Shown here: positions 1 to 6,139 of the stretch, piece by piece | How the letters are laid out: each line of letters opens with the position of its first letter | Numbering within the stretch: the first letter of the stretch is position 1 | NCBI GenBank assembly: GCA_029939815.1 | Contig: JAOZSF010000088.1 | Location: 1 to 7,290, forward strand | Length of the DNA: 7,290 nucleotides | Direction of reading: 5' to 3' | From: a bacterium | GTDB taxonomy: Bacteria > Auribacterota > UBA3054 > B51-G9 | The notes under the pieces: model-generated | Database searches by the model: none | What the model saw: the letters and a program-made list of their open reading frames with translations, nothing else | Told to the model about the DNA's origin: nothing | Made by a program: the position numbers and the translations under genes

Positions 1-11
1 CTAATTAGATA

Positions 12-40
12 TTGACATAAATTGAGTGTTTTACTACAAT
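12..40 (+). promoter_or_regulatory. Sigma70-like promoter of the operon
   Basis: A perfect -35 hexamer TTGACA (12-17) is followed after 17 bases by TACAAT (35-40), a one-mismatch -10 box. Transcription would start around 46-48, leaving a leader of roughly 22-25 bases before the ATG at 70. A perfect TATAAT also occurs at 49-54, but no -35 element lies at the right distance from it. It is the only convincing promoter I see, and the six downstream genes could all be read from it. The assignment rests on consensus matches only. The TTTG/TAnnTTTG promoter type of Bacteroidia is not evident here. Confidence 0.6.
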
Positions 41-58
41 AATTAATCTATAATAAAT

Positions 59-62
59 GGAG
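59..62 (+). promoter_or_regulatory. Shine-Dalgarno site of the DUF2723 gene
   Basis: GGAG lies 7 bases before the ATG at 70. This supports that start over the next in-frame ATG at 100, which has no comparably placed site. Confidence 0.65.
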
Positions 63-69
63 ATTATTA

Positions 70-3000
70 ATGGCAAAAATTAACAATAGAGAGTTTCAAA
101 TGACAAATCAAAAAGAACAATCACTTTGGAAATGGTTTCATCCTGTAAACTGGGTAACCGGTTTTATCGCATTCACAATTTCACTGGCAACTTATATTTA
201 TACTTTGCAGCCAACAGTAGGACTCGAAGATTCAGGCGAACTGATTACAGGAGCGTACAAACTTGGCGTTCCGCATCCTCCCGGGTATCCGATGTGGTCG
301 ATACTCGCTAAGTTGTTAACTTTTATTCCTATTGGTGATGTTGCATACCGTGTAAATATGCTTTCAGCGTTATGCGGAGCTTTAGCTGCAGGAATGCTTG
401 CGCTTGTTCTTTCCAAGACAGGGGATTTATTTTTTAGTGATCAGGAAGAAGAACTTAGCGTTCATCATTTATTGCCTGTATTTGAGAAATTTGGATTAAC
501 GACACCGCGGCTTGTCAATTCGCTTTGCGCGATAGCGGCGGGAGTTCTTTTTGCTTACACTCCGGGGACATGGTCGCAGTCAACAATAGCGGAAGTTTAC
601 GCGTTGAATTGTTTTTACATGGCGTTGATAGTAACGTTATCTCTTGTTTTCATGTTCAACCCTCATAAAAAGTTTTTATTCTATTTAATATCTTTCTTTT
701 TTGCACAGGCAATTACAAATCACCAGACAATTGTTGTTATGATCGGCAGTTTGGGCTGGCTCGCGTGGTGTACGCGAAAGAACAACGAAGATTTCATAGT
801 GCTTTCTATAAACGCGGTGATACTTCTTATCTTCACGAAATTAATGTTCAGTTATTTTCACATGCTGTCATTTGAAGACGGGAAATTCTTTTTTGGTTTT
901 GTAGGACCTTTCATTGCATATCTTGTCGCGGTTTATTTTATAAACAAAATTCTGTTTAATAATACCGAATGGTTTAAAATTGTCGGCTCATTCTTTATGG
1001 GATTGACTATCTATTTTTACCTGCCAATTGCGTCAATTACAAACCCGCAGCTTAATTGGGGACGTCCGAGAACAGTAGAAGGATTCTGGCATTCAATTCT
1101 TCGCGGTCAGTACGAAAAGCCAAAGTTTGAAAGACATTTAAATTATTTTATGCAACAGGTATGGCTTTATCTTAAAGACACATGGGATCAGTACCCGTTA
1201 GTTTTGATTTTCGCATTTTTAAGTATTGTCGCGTTGATAGTGCTATGGAAGAAAATAAAAATAAGGAACTGGCTTCTTTATTCCTTTATCACTTTTTTAT
1301 TCTGTGGATTCGGAATGGTTTTCCTAATGAATCCAAAACTTGATGTCACTTCACAATATATTAACCGCGTGTTCTTTATTATGTCGCACGCCGGACTCGG
1401 CTTGCTTATAGGATACGGAATGCTGACAGTAGTAGCATTACTTTTCTCTATTTCCAAAAAGAATAGCGAATGGCACAAAATTGCTCTCCTCATCGGTCTG
1501 CTTTTTACGGGCTACGGCTTATTTTTCATGGCGACTCCGATGTTTAAAAACAGTGTTGGTTTTCCACAATTGATTTTACTTGCAAATTCCTCCGGATCGG
1601 TATTGCTCGGTGTGATATTCGGTTTGATTTTTACTTTAATAGGATTATTTATTCTGTTTGGAGTATTGAAACCAAAAACAAGTTATGTTGCGAGTATTTT
1701 GATTGCTTTATGCATCTTAATAACTCCTTTCATTCCCGCGACAAAGCATTGGGATGAAATGAATTTAAGAAAAAAATATTTTGGTTATATTTACGGAATC
1801 GAAATGTTGAAAAATTGCGATCCGGGTGCTATATTCTTCGGCGGAACAGACCCGGGACGTTTTGTTCCTCTCTACATGATTAATTGTGATAAGTTCAGAT
1901 CGGATGTATGGCTGATAACACAAAATGGTTTGGCAGACGCCACGTACATGAATGTTTTACGTGATAGATTCTGCAAACCAAGAGAAGTGTGGGGATGGGC
2001 ACGCGTTTTATTAAAGGCGCTTGATGCAAAGCGTGAAGATCACAAAGGAAAGAACACGATTTATATTCCATCGCAGCAGGACTTTGAACGTTCATTTCAG
2101 ATTTATATCGAGAATGTTAAGGCCAGAAAAGCGCGCGGTGAAAATATCGAAGAAGAAGTTACTATAAAAAATGGTAAAATAAGCGTTGGCGGAGTTGCCG
2201 GAGTTATGCGCCTTAACGGCATTCTAACTAAAATGATTTGGAAGGAAAACAAGGCAAAACACACTTTCTATGTTGAGGAAAGTTATGTTATTCCATGGAT
2301 GTATCCTTATCTTGAACCGGCAGGAATGATAATGAAACTTAACGCGGAAAAAGTTAAGATGACACCGGAAATCGTGAAAAAAGATTTTGATTATTGGAAT
2401 AATATTACAAACATGTTTGAGAATGGGGGAGTCATCGAATTTAAAGATCTGGAACCCTCTATCACAAATGATAATCCTGAAATAGTCAAGTTGTTTTGCA
2501 ATAATAAACCTGATGGCCGCCCGGGCAGAATCATTATCAAACCTAATGAGTTTAAAGATGATGTGACCGCTCAGAAATCTTTCTCGAAATGTCGCTCTGC
2601 AATCGCAGGCTTATACGAATATCACGGAATGTGGAAAGAGGCGGAAAACGCTTATAAGCAGGCAATATGGCTTTACCCTGTTTCCGCGGAAGCTTACATG
2701 CGCCTTGCAAATATGTATATGAAGATTGGGCAGTATGACAAAGCGCTTAAAGCGGTTGAAGATTATAAGCGCAAAGATCCTTTAAATACTCGCGTTGACG
2801 GAATGTTAGGCGCAATCAGAGCACAGAAAAATATGGCTGACCAGTTTGGCAGTTTACAGAAAAAAATACTGACCGGCAAAAATGTTAGTACCGAAGATTA
2901 CATAAAATATTTGCAAATCCTTAATCAGCGCGGGCAGAAAGCTGAAGCACAAAGAACATACGATCTTTTGCTTTCTGATAAGTCACCTGTAACAAACCAA

Positions 3001-3297
3001 ATGATTTATCAATATCTTGGCTCAGTGTTCAGTAAACAAAATGATTTGGGACGGTTGAAAAAACTCTTCGATAAAATGTTAGCCGCTAATCCGAAAGATT
3101 GGAATGCATGGCTTAATTATTCAACCTATTATTTTGCGATTGGAAATGTTGATGAAGGGTTTAAATGCATAGAAGAAGCGCTTAAAATCAATAAACAGCA
3201 GGTTACAGGGAGATTGTGGCAGGACCCAAGATTCAAGCCTCTTCGTGAAAGTAAAAATGCAAGCATTAAGAAAAGATTTTTAGATTTAACTAAATAA
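70..3297 (+). CDS. DUF2723 (TMEM260-like) membrane glycosyltransferase with C-terminal TPR repeats
   Basis: This 1075-residue inner-membrane protein is likely a GT-C fold glycosyltransferase that moves a sugar from a lipid carrier to exported proteins. That role is known for human TMEM260, a protein O-mannosyltransferase, and is inferred here. The first membrane segment (about 28-46) leads into the family signature, D54-S-G-E57 followed by GVPHPPGYP (66-74). The acidic pair sits in the first outer loop, where GT-C enzymes keep their catalytic acid. A dozen or more hydrophobic segments continue to about 556, including the conserved stretch PQLNWGRPRT (326-335). A soluble domain of about 280 residues follows, with the subfamily motif GGTDPGRF (591-598) and LITQNGLAD (615-623). 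TPR-like helices occupy about 843-908 and 975-1041. It is first in the operon and its reading frame is intact. The family assignment is strong; the acceptor and the sugar are unknown. Confidence 0.88.
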   Translation: MAKINNREFQMTNQKEQSLWKWFHPVNWVTGFIAFTISLATYIYTLQPTVGLEDSGELITGAYKLGVPHPPGYPMWSILAKLLTFIPIGDVAYRVNMLSALCGALAAGMLALVLSKTGDLFFSDQEEELSVHHLLPVFEKFGLTTPRLVNSLCAIAAGVLFAYTPGTWSQSTIAEVYALNCFYMALIVTLSLVFMFNPHKKFLFYLISFFFAQAITNHQTIVVMIGSLGWLAWCTRKNNEDFIVLSINAVILLIFTKLMFSYFHMLSFEDGKFFFGFVGPFIAYLVAVYFINKILFNNTEWFKIVGSFFMGLTIYFYLPIASITNPQLNWGRPRTVEGFWHSILRGQYEKPKFERHLNYFMQQVWLYLKDTWDQYPLVLIFAFLSIVALIVLWKKIKIRNWLLYSFITFLFCGFGMVFLMNPKLDVTSQYINRVFFIMSHAGLGLLIGYGMLTVVALLFSISKKNSEWHKIALLIGLLFTGYGLFFMATPMFKNSVGFPQLILLANSSGSVLLGVIFGLIFTLIGLFILFGVLKPKTSYVASILIALCILITPFIPATKHWDEMNLRKKYFGYIYGIEMLKNCDPGAIFFGGTDPGRFVPLYMINCDKFRSDVWLITQNGLADATYMNVLRDRFCKPREVWGWARVLLKALDAKREDHKGKNTIYIPSQQDFERSFQIYIENVKARKARGENIEEEVTIKNGKISVGGVAGVMRLNGILTKMIWKENKAKHTFYVEESYVIPWMYPYLEPAGMIMKLNAEKVKMTPEIVKKDFDYWNNITNMFENGGVIEFKDLEPSITNDNPEIVKLFCNNKPDGRPGRIIIKPNEFKDDVTAQKSFSKCRSAIAGLYEYHGMWKEAENAYKQAIWLYPVSAEAYMRLANMYMKIGQYDKALKAVEDYKRKDPLNTRVDGMLGAIRAQKNMADQFGSLQKKILTGKNVSTEDYIKYLQILNQRGQKAEAQRTYDLLLSDKSPVTNQMIYQYLGSVFSKQNDLGRLKKLFDKMLAANPKDWNAWLNYSTYYFAIGNVDEGFKCIEEALKINKQQVTGRLWQDPRFKPLRESKNASIKKRFLDLTK

Positions 3298-3320
3298 CTT
3301 TAAATAAATCAGTTAGATTG

Positions 3321-4172
3321 ATGGCTAATTTCAAAAATAATATTGAAGATTCAGCACTTAGTCTGATAAAACTCGCTCTGGAAGAAGATCGCGTAAATAA
3401 CGATGCGACTGGTATTGCCGCATTTAAAAATGAACAGCGTAAAGTTAGTGTTAATGTCGTTGCAAGAGAATTTCTCGTTGCTGCCGGATTACCTGTCATC
3501 TCTTTGATTTACGGCTTGATCGATGAAAAAATTACCGTGAAAACTTTATTCAACGATGGTGACAAAATAAACAAAAATGAGACCATCGCTGTCGTCAGCG
3601 GACCGGCAATCTCTGTTTTGTCAGGTGAACGAACGATTTTGAATTTTATTCAGAGACTTACTGGAATTGCTACCTTAACAGCAAAATATGTTGATGAAGT
3701 TGAGGGAACAAATGTAAAGATTATTGATACGCGCAAAACCACTCCCGGATGGCGATTGCTTGAAAAATATGCCGTAAAATGCGGCGGGGGAGTGAACCAT
3801 AGATTTAATCTTGCCGATATGGTGATGTTCAAAGACAATCATATTGCCTTGTCAGGAAAATCAATAACCGAACTGATTAAAACTGCACGAAAGGATTTTC
3901 CTTCTTTGAAAATCGCTTGTGAAGCCGACACAATAGAACAGGTTAAGATTTTACTCGATGCGGATGTTGACATAATCATGCTTGATAATATGTCAATCGA
4001 AATGACAAAACAAGCGGTAAAACTTGCCGGTGGGGGAGTGGTGCTCGAATCAACAGGCGGAATTACACTTGATAATGTCAGAGCAGTTGCCAAGACCGGT
4101 GTTTCAAGAATTTCGATAGGAGCTATAACGCACAGTGTGAAATCGATAGATATTGGGATGGATGTTAATTGA
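3321..4172 (+). CDS. nadC: Nicotinate-nucleotide pyrophosphorylase (carboxylating), quinolinate phosphoribosyltransferase
   Basis: This cytoplasmic enzyme of de novo NAD synthesis turns quinolinate and PRPP into nicotinate mononucleotide, CO2 and pyrophosphate. The 283-residue length is normal for the family. The key segments are all present: ERTILNF-QRLTGIAT (103-118), DTRKTTPGWR (136-145), GGGVNHR (155-161), MFKDNH (169-174), E201, D222 and the end loop SIGAITHS (265-272). R104, R138, K139, H160, R161, K171, E201 and D222 sit where well-studied QAPRTases have substrate-binding residues. A TTG directly precedes the ATG at 3321; the ATG is the better start. There is no clear Shine-Dalgarno site, and the gap to the upstream gene is 23 bases. 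No nadA or nadB is present in the window. The 3' end overlaps birA by 11 bases. Confidence 0.96.
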   Translation: MANFKNNIEDSALSLIKLALEEDRVNNDATGIAAFKNEQRKVSVNVVAREFLVAAGLPVISLIYGLIDEKITVKTLFNDGDKINKNETIAVVSGPAISVLSGERTILNFIQRLTGIATLTAKYVDEVEGTNVKIIDTRKTTPGWRLLEKYAVKCGGGVNHRFNLADMVMFKDNHIALSGKSITELIKTARKDFPSLKIACEADTIEQVKILLDADVDIIMLDNMSIEMTKQAVKLAGGGVVLESTGGITLDNVRAVAKTGVSRISIGAITHSVKSIDIGMDVN

Positions 4173-4869
4173 TATTTTAAAATATGATGTTGTGGATTCA
4201 ACAAACGAAACCGCCAAAAAAATTTGCGCGGATCGTTGTAAACAATTCGTTGTATCCGCAAAAAAACAAACGGCGGGAAAAGGACAGTACGGTCGAGACT
4301 GGTTATCACCGTCAGGGGAAAATTTTCTGGCGACTTTTTGTGTGCCACAAGGCGATATCACCGAAGACAATCTTGTTTCTTTTGCTGCAGCAAACGCTCT
4401 TAGTATCGTTTTGAAGGATTATTGTTTCACACCTCAATGCAAATGGCCAAACGATATTGAGATTTGCGATGGTAAAATTGCCGGAATACTCACCGAAAAA
4501 GTGAATGACTGGTTTTTAATTGGAATTGGATTAAACCTTAACTGGCCTAAAAAAAAATCCGAATTGGAAAGCGGCAGAAAAATCACAAGTCTTTTTGCGG
4601 AATCAGGAAAGAAATTTAATGCTGATGAATTTGTTTTGCTGATTGGCGAAGCATTAAACTCACAGATAAAAAAATCTGCCGATGCCATATTGAAACTTTA
4701 TAAATCTTTTTGGAATAAAAAAAGAAATATTGAAATTCTTGTTGATGGTAAATGGATACCGGCAAAACAAACAGGGATTGATTTAGACGGGACTTTAATT
4801 ACAAAATTAACTTCAGGAAAATTAATTAAAATTAATACAAGCGCAAGAATTAGAACAAATGACATATAA
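4162..4869 (+). CDS. birA: Biotin--[acetyl-CoA-carboxylase] ligase, catalytic-domain-only type
   Basis: The enzyme activates biotin with ATP and attaches it to a lysine of the biotin carrier domain of acetyl-CoA carboxylase and similar enzymes. The 235 residues contain DSTNETAKK (12-20), the nucleotide-binding loop TAGKGQYGRDW (37-47, a variant of the usual GRGRRG), KWPNDI (94-99), GKIAGILTE (104-112, with the conserved lysine K105), GIGLNLNW (121-128), and a short C-terminal SH3-like part (about 190-230, with GIDLDGTL). There is no N-terminal helix-turn-helix, so it should not act as a biotin-operon repressor like the E. coli protein. The ATG at 4162 overlaps the end of nadC by 11 bases; a TTG at 4153 is a possible but weaker start. 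Translation is probably coupled to nadC. No biotin carrier protein is encoded here. Confidence 0.93.
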   Translation: MLIDILKYDVVDSTNETAKKICADRCKQFVVSAKKQTAGKGQYGRDWLSPSGENFLATFCVPQGDITEDNLVSFAAANALSIVLKDYCFTPQCKWPNDIEICDGKIAGILTEKVNDWFLIGIGLNLNWPKKKSELESGRKITSLFAESGKKFNADEFVLLIGEALNSQIKKSADAILKLYKSFWNKKRNIEILVDGKWIPAKQTGIDLDGTLITKLTSGKLIKINTSARIRTNDI

Positions 4870-5326
4870 AATCCAAAAAGCGGAATTGTCGCAGGCAATA
4901 AAAATCCATTCGCTCGTTAAAGAAGCCGCTGCAGAAGATAAAATGCTTCCGAGAGCCCTTGGCGAAGTTTATGAATCTATAAGGGATTTTTTTATTGTGA
5001 CTGATAGTGAAACAGGTGATGTTATAGGATGCTGCGCTTTGCAAATAGCATGGAATGACCTTGCAGAAATCCGTTCCCTTGCTGTAGAAAAAAAAGAAAT
5101 GGGAAAGGGGATTGGTAAAGCATTAATTGAAGCCTGTATTGAAGAAGCCAAAAAAATGAAGATTAAACGCGTGTTCGCGTTAACTTATGTAACAGAACTT
5201 TTTATGAAGGTCGGATTTGAAATTATTTCAAAAGATGAACTTCCATACAAAGTCTGGACAGTATGTATAAAATGTCATAAATTTCCGGATTGCGATGAAC
5301 AAGCAGTCGCAATCAACTTATTTTAA
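4859..5326 (+). CDS. GNAT acetyltransferase, probable short N-acetylglutamate synthase (argA-like)
   Basis: This single GNAT domain of 155 residues probably acetylates glutamate with acetyl-CoA, the first step of arginine synthesis. The sequence shows AEIRSLAVEKKEMGKGIGKALI (positions 69-90), the strand-plus-loop that binds the acetyl-CoA pyrophosphate, with G82, G84 and G86. The arginine or glutamine that usually opens this loop is M81. The C-terminus, LPYKVWTVCIKCHKFPDCDE (128-147), has three cysteines (C136, C139, C145). From memory, a KVW-C-x2-C-x5-CDE ending is typical of the stand-alone short synthases and of the ArgH-fused GNAT domain; this is the main reason for the call. The start overlaps birA by 11 bases and has no Shine-Dalgarno site, so translational coupling is likely. 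No other arg gene is in the window. A different small-molecule acetyltransferase remains possible. Confidence 0.72.
   Translation: MTYKIQKAELSQAIKIHSLVKEAAAEDKMLPRALGEVYESIRDFFIVTDSETGDVIGCCALQIAWNDLAEIRSLAVEKKEMGKGIGKALIEACIEEAKKMKIKRVFALTYVTELFMKVGFEIISKDELPYKVWTVCIKCHKFPDCDEQAVAINLF
5288..5314 (+). repeat. 8-bp perfect inverted repeat at the 3' end of the acetyltransferase gene
   Basis: GATTGCGA (5288-5295) and TCGCAATC (5307-5314) can form an 8-bp hairpin with an 11-base loop. The structure lies in the last codons of the acetyltransferase gene and ends 36 bases before the ATG of the SSB-tip gene. An AT-rich stretch follows, but not a clean T run, so a strong intrinsic terminator is unlikely. 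It could be an attenuator, an RNA-processing site or a chance palindrome. Confidence 0.5.
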
Positions 5327-5339
5327 CCAAATAAAAACC

Positions 5340-5347
5340 GAGGTGAT
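5340..5347 (+). promoter_or_regulatory. Strong Shine-Dalgarno site of the SSB-tip gene
   Basis: GAGGTGAT is an 8-base match to the anti-Shine-Dalgarno complement and ends 3 bases before the ATG at 5351. It is the best ribosome binding site in the window and fixes the start of the gene. The neighbouring genes have weak or no sites, so this gene is probably translated at a higher rate than the enzymes around it. Confidence 0.75.
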
Positions 5348-5350
5348 AAA

Positions 5351-5671
5351 ATGTTTGAAAATAATAAAGAACAAAAAAGTGGCGGTAGTGGCGATATGAT
5401 GAATATCATGGGTTTATGGGAAAACACCGACAAACGCGGTAATAAATATCTTAATGGAAGTCTCGGTGGAATTAGAGTCCTGATATTTAAAAATACTTAC
5501 AAACAGGGCGAAAGAGAGCCGGATTACAGACTCTATGTCGCTAAAAAACAACAACAGGAAGGTGGATATAATCCCCAAGCTTCCGCTGGAGAAGCGTCAC
5601 AGGTAACTCCGTCACCTACACAAGCCGCACCCAAAGCAGCACCTGAAAAAGAAGATGATATACCATTTTAA
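5351..5671 (+). CDS. Small protein of unknown function with SSB-like C-terminal tip (DDIPF)
   Basis: The 106-residue protein has three parts. Residues 1-16 are polar and glycine-rich. Residues 20-66 form a compact core with the pattern GLWENTDKRGNKYLNGSLGG (21-40), then RVLIF (42-46) and PDYRLYVAKK (57-66). A linker rich in Q, A, P and S follows (about 67-98), ending in the acidic tip EKEDDIPF. A flexible linker plus DDIPF is the hallmark of bacterial single-stranded DNA-binding protein, whose tip docks repair and replication partners. The core is far too short for a standard SSB OB fold. It resembles, from memory, small beta-strand proteins in the DUF736 neighbourhood, but I cannot confirm a family. 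A role in DNA replication or repair is inferred only from the tip. Inverted repeats lie on both sides of the gene, which has its own strong ribosome binding site. The function is unknown. Confidence 0.75.
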   Translation: MFENNKEQKSGGSGDMMNIMGLWENTDKRGNKYLNGSLGGIRVLIFKNTYKQGEREPDYRLYVAKKQQQEGGYNPQASAGEASQVTPSPTQAAPKAAPEKEDDIPF

Positions 5672-5697
5672 TTGAGCAATTTTAAGATTGCACAATT
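5670..5697 (+). repeat. Hairpin between the SSB-tip gene and the thioesterase gene
   Basis: Starting in the stop codon of the SSB-tip gene, AATTGAGCAAT (5670-5680) can pair with ATTGCACAATT (5687-5697): ten base pairs with one internal A-A mismatch and a 6-base loop. No T run follows, so it is not a standard rho-independent terminator. It may protect the upstream message end, or may simply reflect the AATTG-type words that fill this gap. Confidence 0.5.
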
Positions 5698-5706
5698 GGA
5701 TAATTG
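5694..5706 (+). repeat. Left copy of an inverted AATTGGATA repeat flanking the thioesterase gene
   Basis: The 13-mer AATTGGATAATTG lies directly before the thioesterase ATG at 5708. Its inverted partner, differing at one base, is at 6116-6128 after the gene. The copy also contains a CAATT/AATTG self-complementary element (5693-5706). Confidence 0.4.
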
Positions 5707-5707
5707 A

Positions 5708-6100
5708 ATGAAAACTCATATTCTTAAATACAGAGTTCCTTACGCTGATGTGGATCAGATGAGTGTTGTTTATTACGCAAATTATTTTGTGTATTTTGAA
5801 CGCGGAAGAAACGAGTTGATGCGTGATTTAGGTCTGCCGTATAAAATATTGGAAGACAGTGGAGTAATGCTTCCGGTAATAGAATCCTACTGTAAATATT
5901 TCCAATCGGCACATTATGATGACGAGCTGGAAATAGTGACAAAAATATCTGATAGAAAGGGGATTCGCATTAAAATGGAATGTGAAATATTTCGCGATGG
6001 AGAGAAGTTGGTTGAGGGTTATACTTGGCATGTAACAACTGATTTGAAAGGTAAACCATGCAGGATTCCGACTCAATTAATTAAATTATTTGATTTTTAA
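5708..6100 (+). CDS. YbgC-like hotdog acyl-CoA thioesterase
   Basis: The 130-residue protein belongs to the 4-hydroxybenzoyl-CoA/YbgC thioesterase family, small single-hotdog cytoplasmic enzymes that hydrolyse acyl-CoA to free acid and CoA. The family signature is near the N-terminus: YADVDQMSVVYYANYF (12-27), then FERGRNELMRDLG (30-42). D16 matches the catalytic aspartate. The glycine often found three positions after it (DxMG) is S19. The C-terminal strands include GYTWHVTTDLKGKPCRIP (103-120), a common ending in this family. The length is normal. It follows the SSB-tip gene after 36 bases of AATTG-rich DNA and has no Shine-Dalgarno site. YbgC sits in the tol-pal operon in many bacteria, but no tol-pal gene is here. 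The acyl substrate cannot be told from sequence. Confidence 0.88.
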   Translation: MKTHILKYRVPYADVDQMSVVYYANYFVYFERGRNELMRDLGLPYKILEDSGVMLPVIESYCKYFQSAHYDDELEIVTKISDRKGIRIKMECEIFRDGEKLVEGYTWHVTTDLKGKPCRIPTQLIKLFDF

Positions 6101-6115
6101 AATTATTAAAATACA

Positions 6116-6128
6116 CAACTATCCAATT
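6116..6128 (-). repeat. Right copy of the inverted AATTGGATA repeat
   Basis: CAACTATCCAATT is the reverse complement of AATTGGATAGTTG, matching the copy at 5694-5706 at 12 of 13 bases. It lies in the 39-base gap between the thioesterase gene and the last gene. The gap otherwise holds only AT-rich sequence and no ribosome binding site. Confidence 0.4.
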
Positions 6129-6139
6129 ACCAAATTAAA

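Noticed and set aside
49..54. TATAAT as the -10 box of the operon promoter
   Set aside because: The only TTGACA is 31 bases upstream, too far, and no -35-like hexamer sits at 16-18 bases. TACAAT at 35-40 has ideal spacing.
4153..4161. TTG start for birA, adding three residues
   Set aside because: It has no ribosome binding site and the protein family normally begins close to the DSTN motif; the ATG at 4162 suffices.
3839..4348. Minus-strand open frame of 169 codons opposite nadC and birA
   Set aside because: It lies antisense to two well-recognised genes, shows no family motif and has a low-complexity composition typical of a shadow frame.
5351..5671. Annotation as ordinary SSB (ssb)
   Set aside because: Only the C-terminal tip matches; the core is too short and lacks the recognisable OB-fold pattern of SSB.
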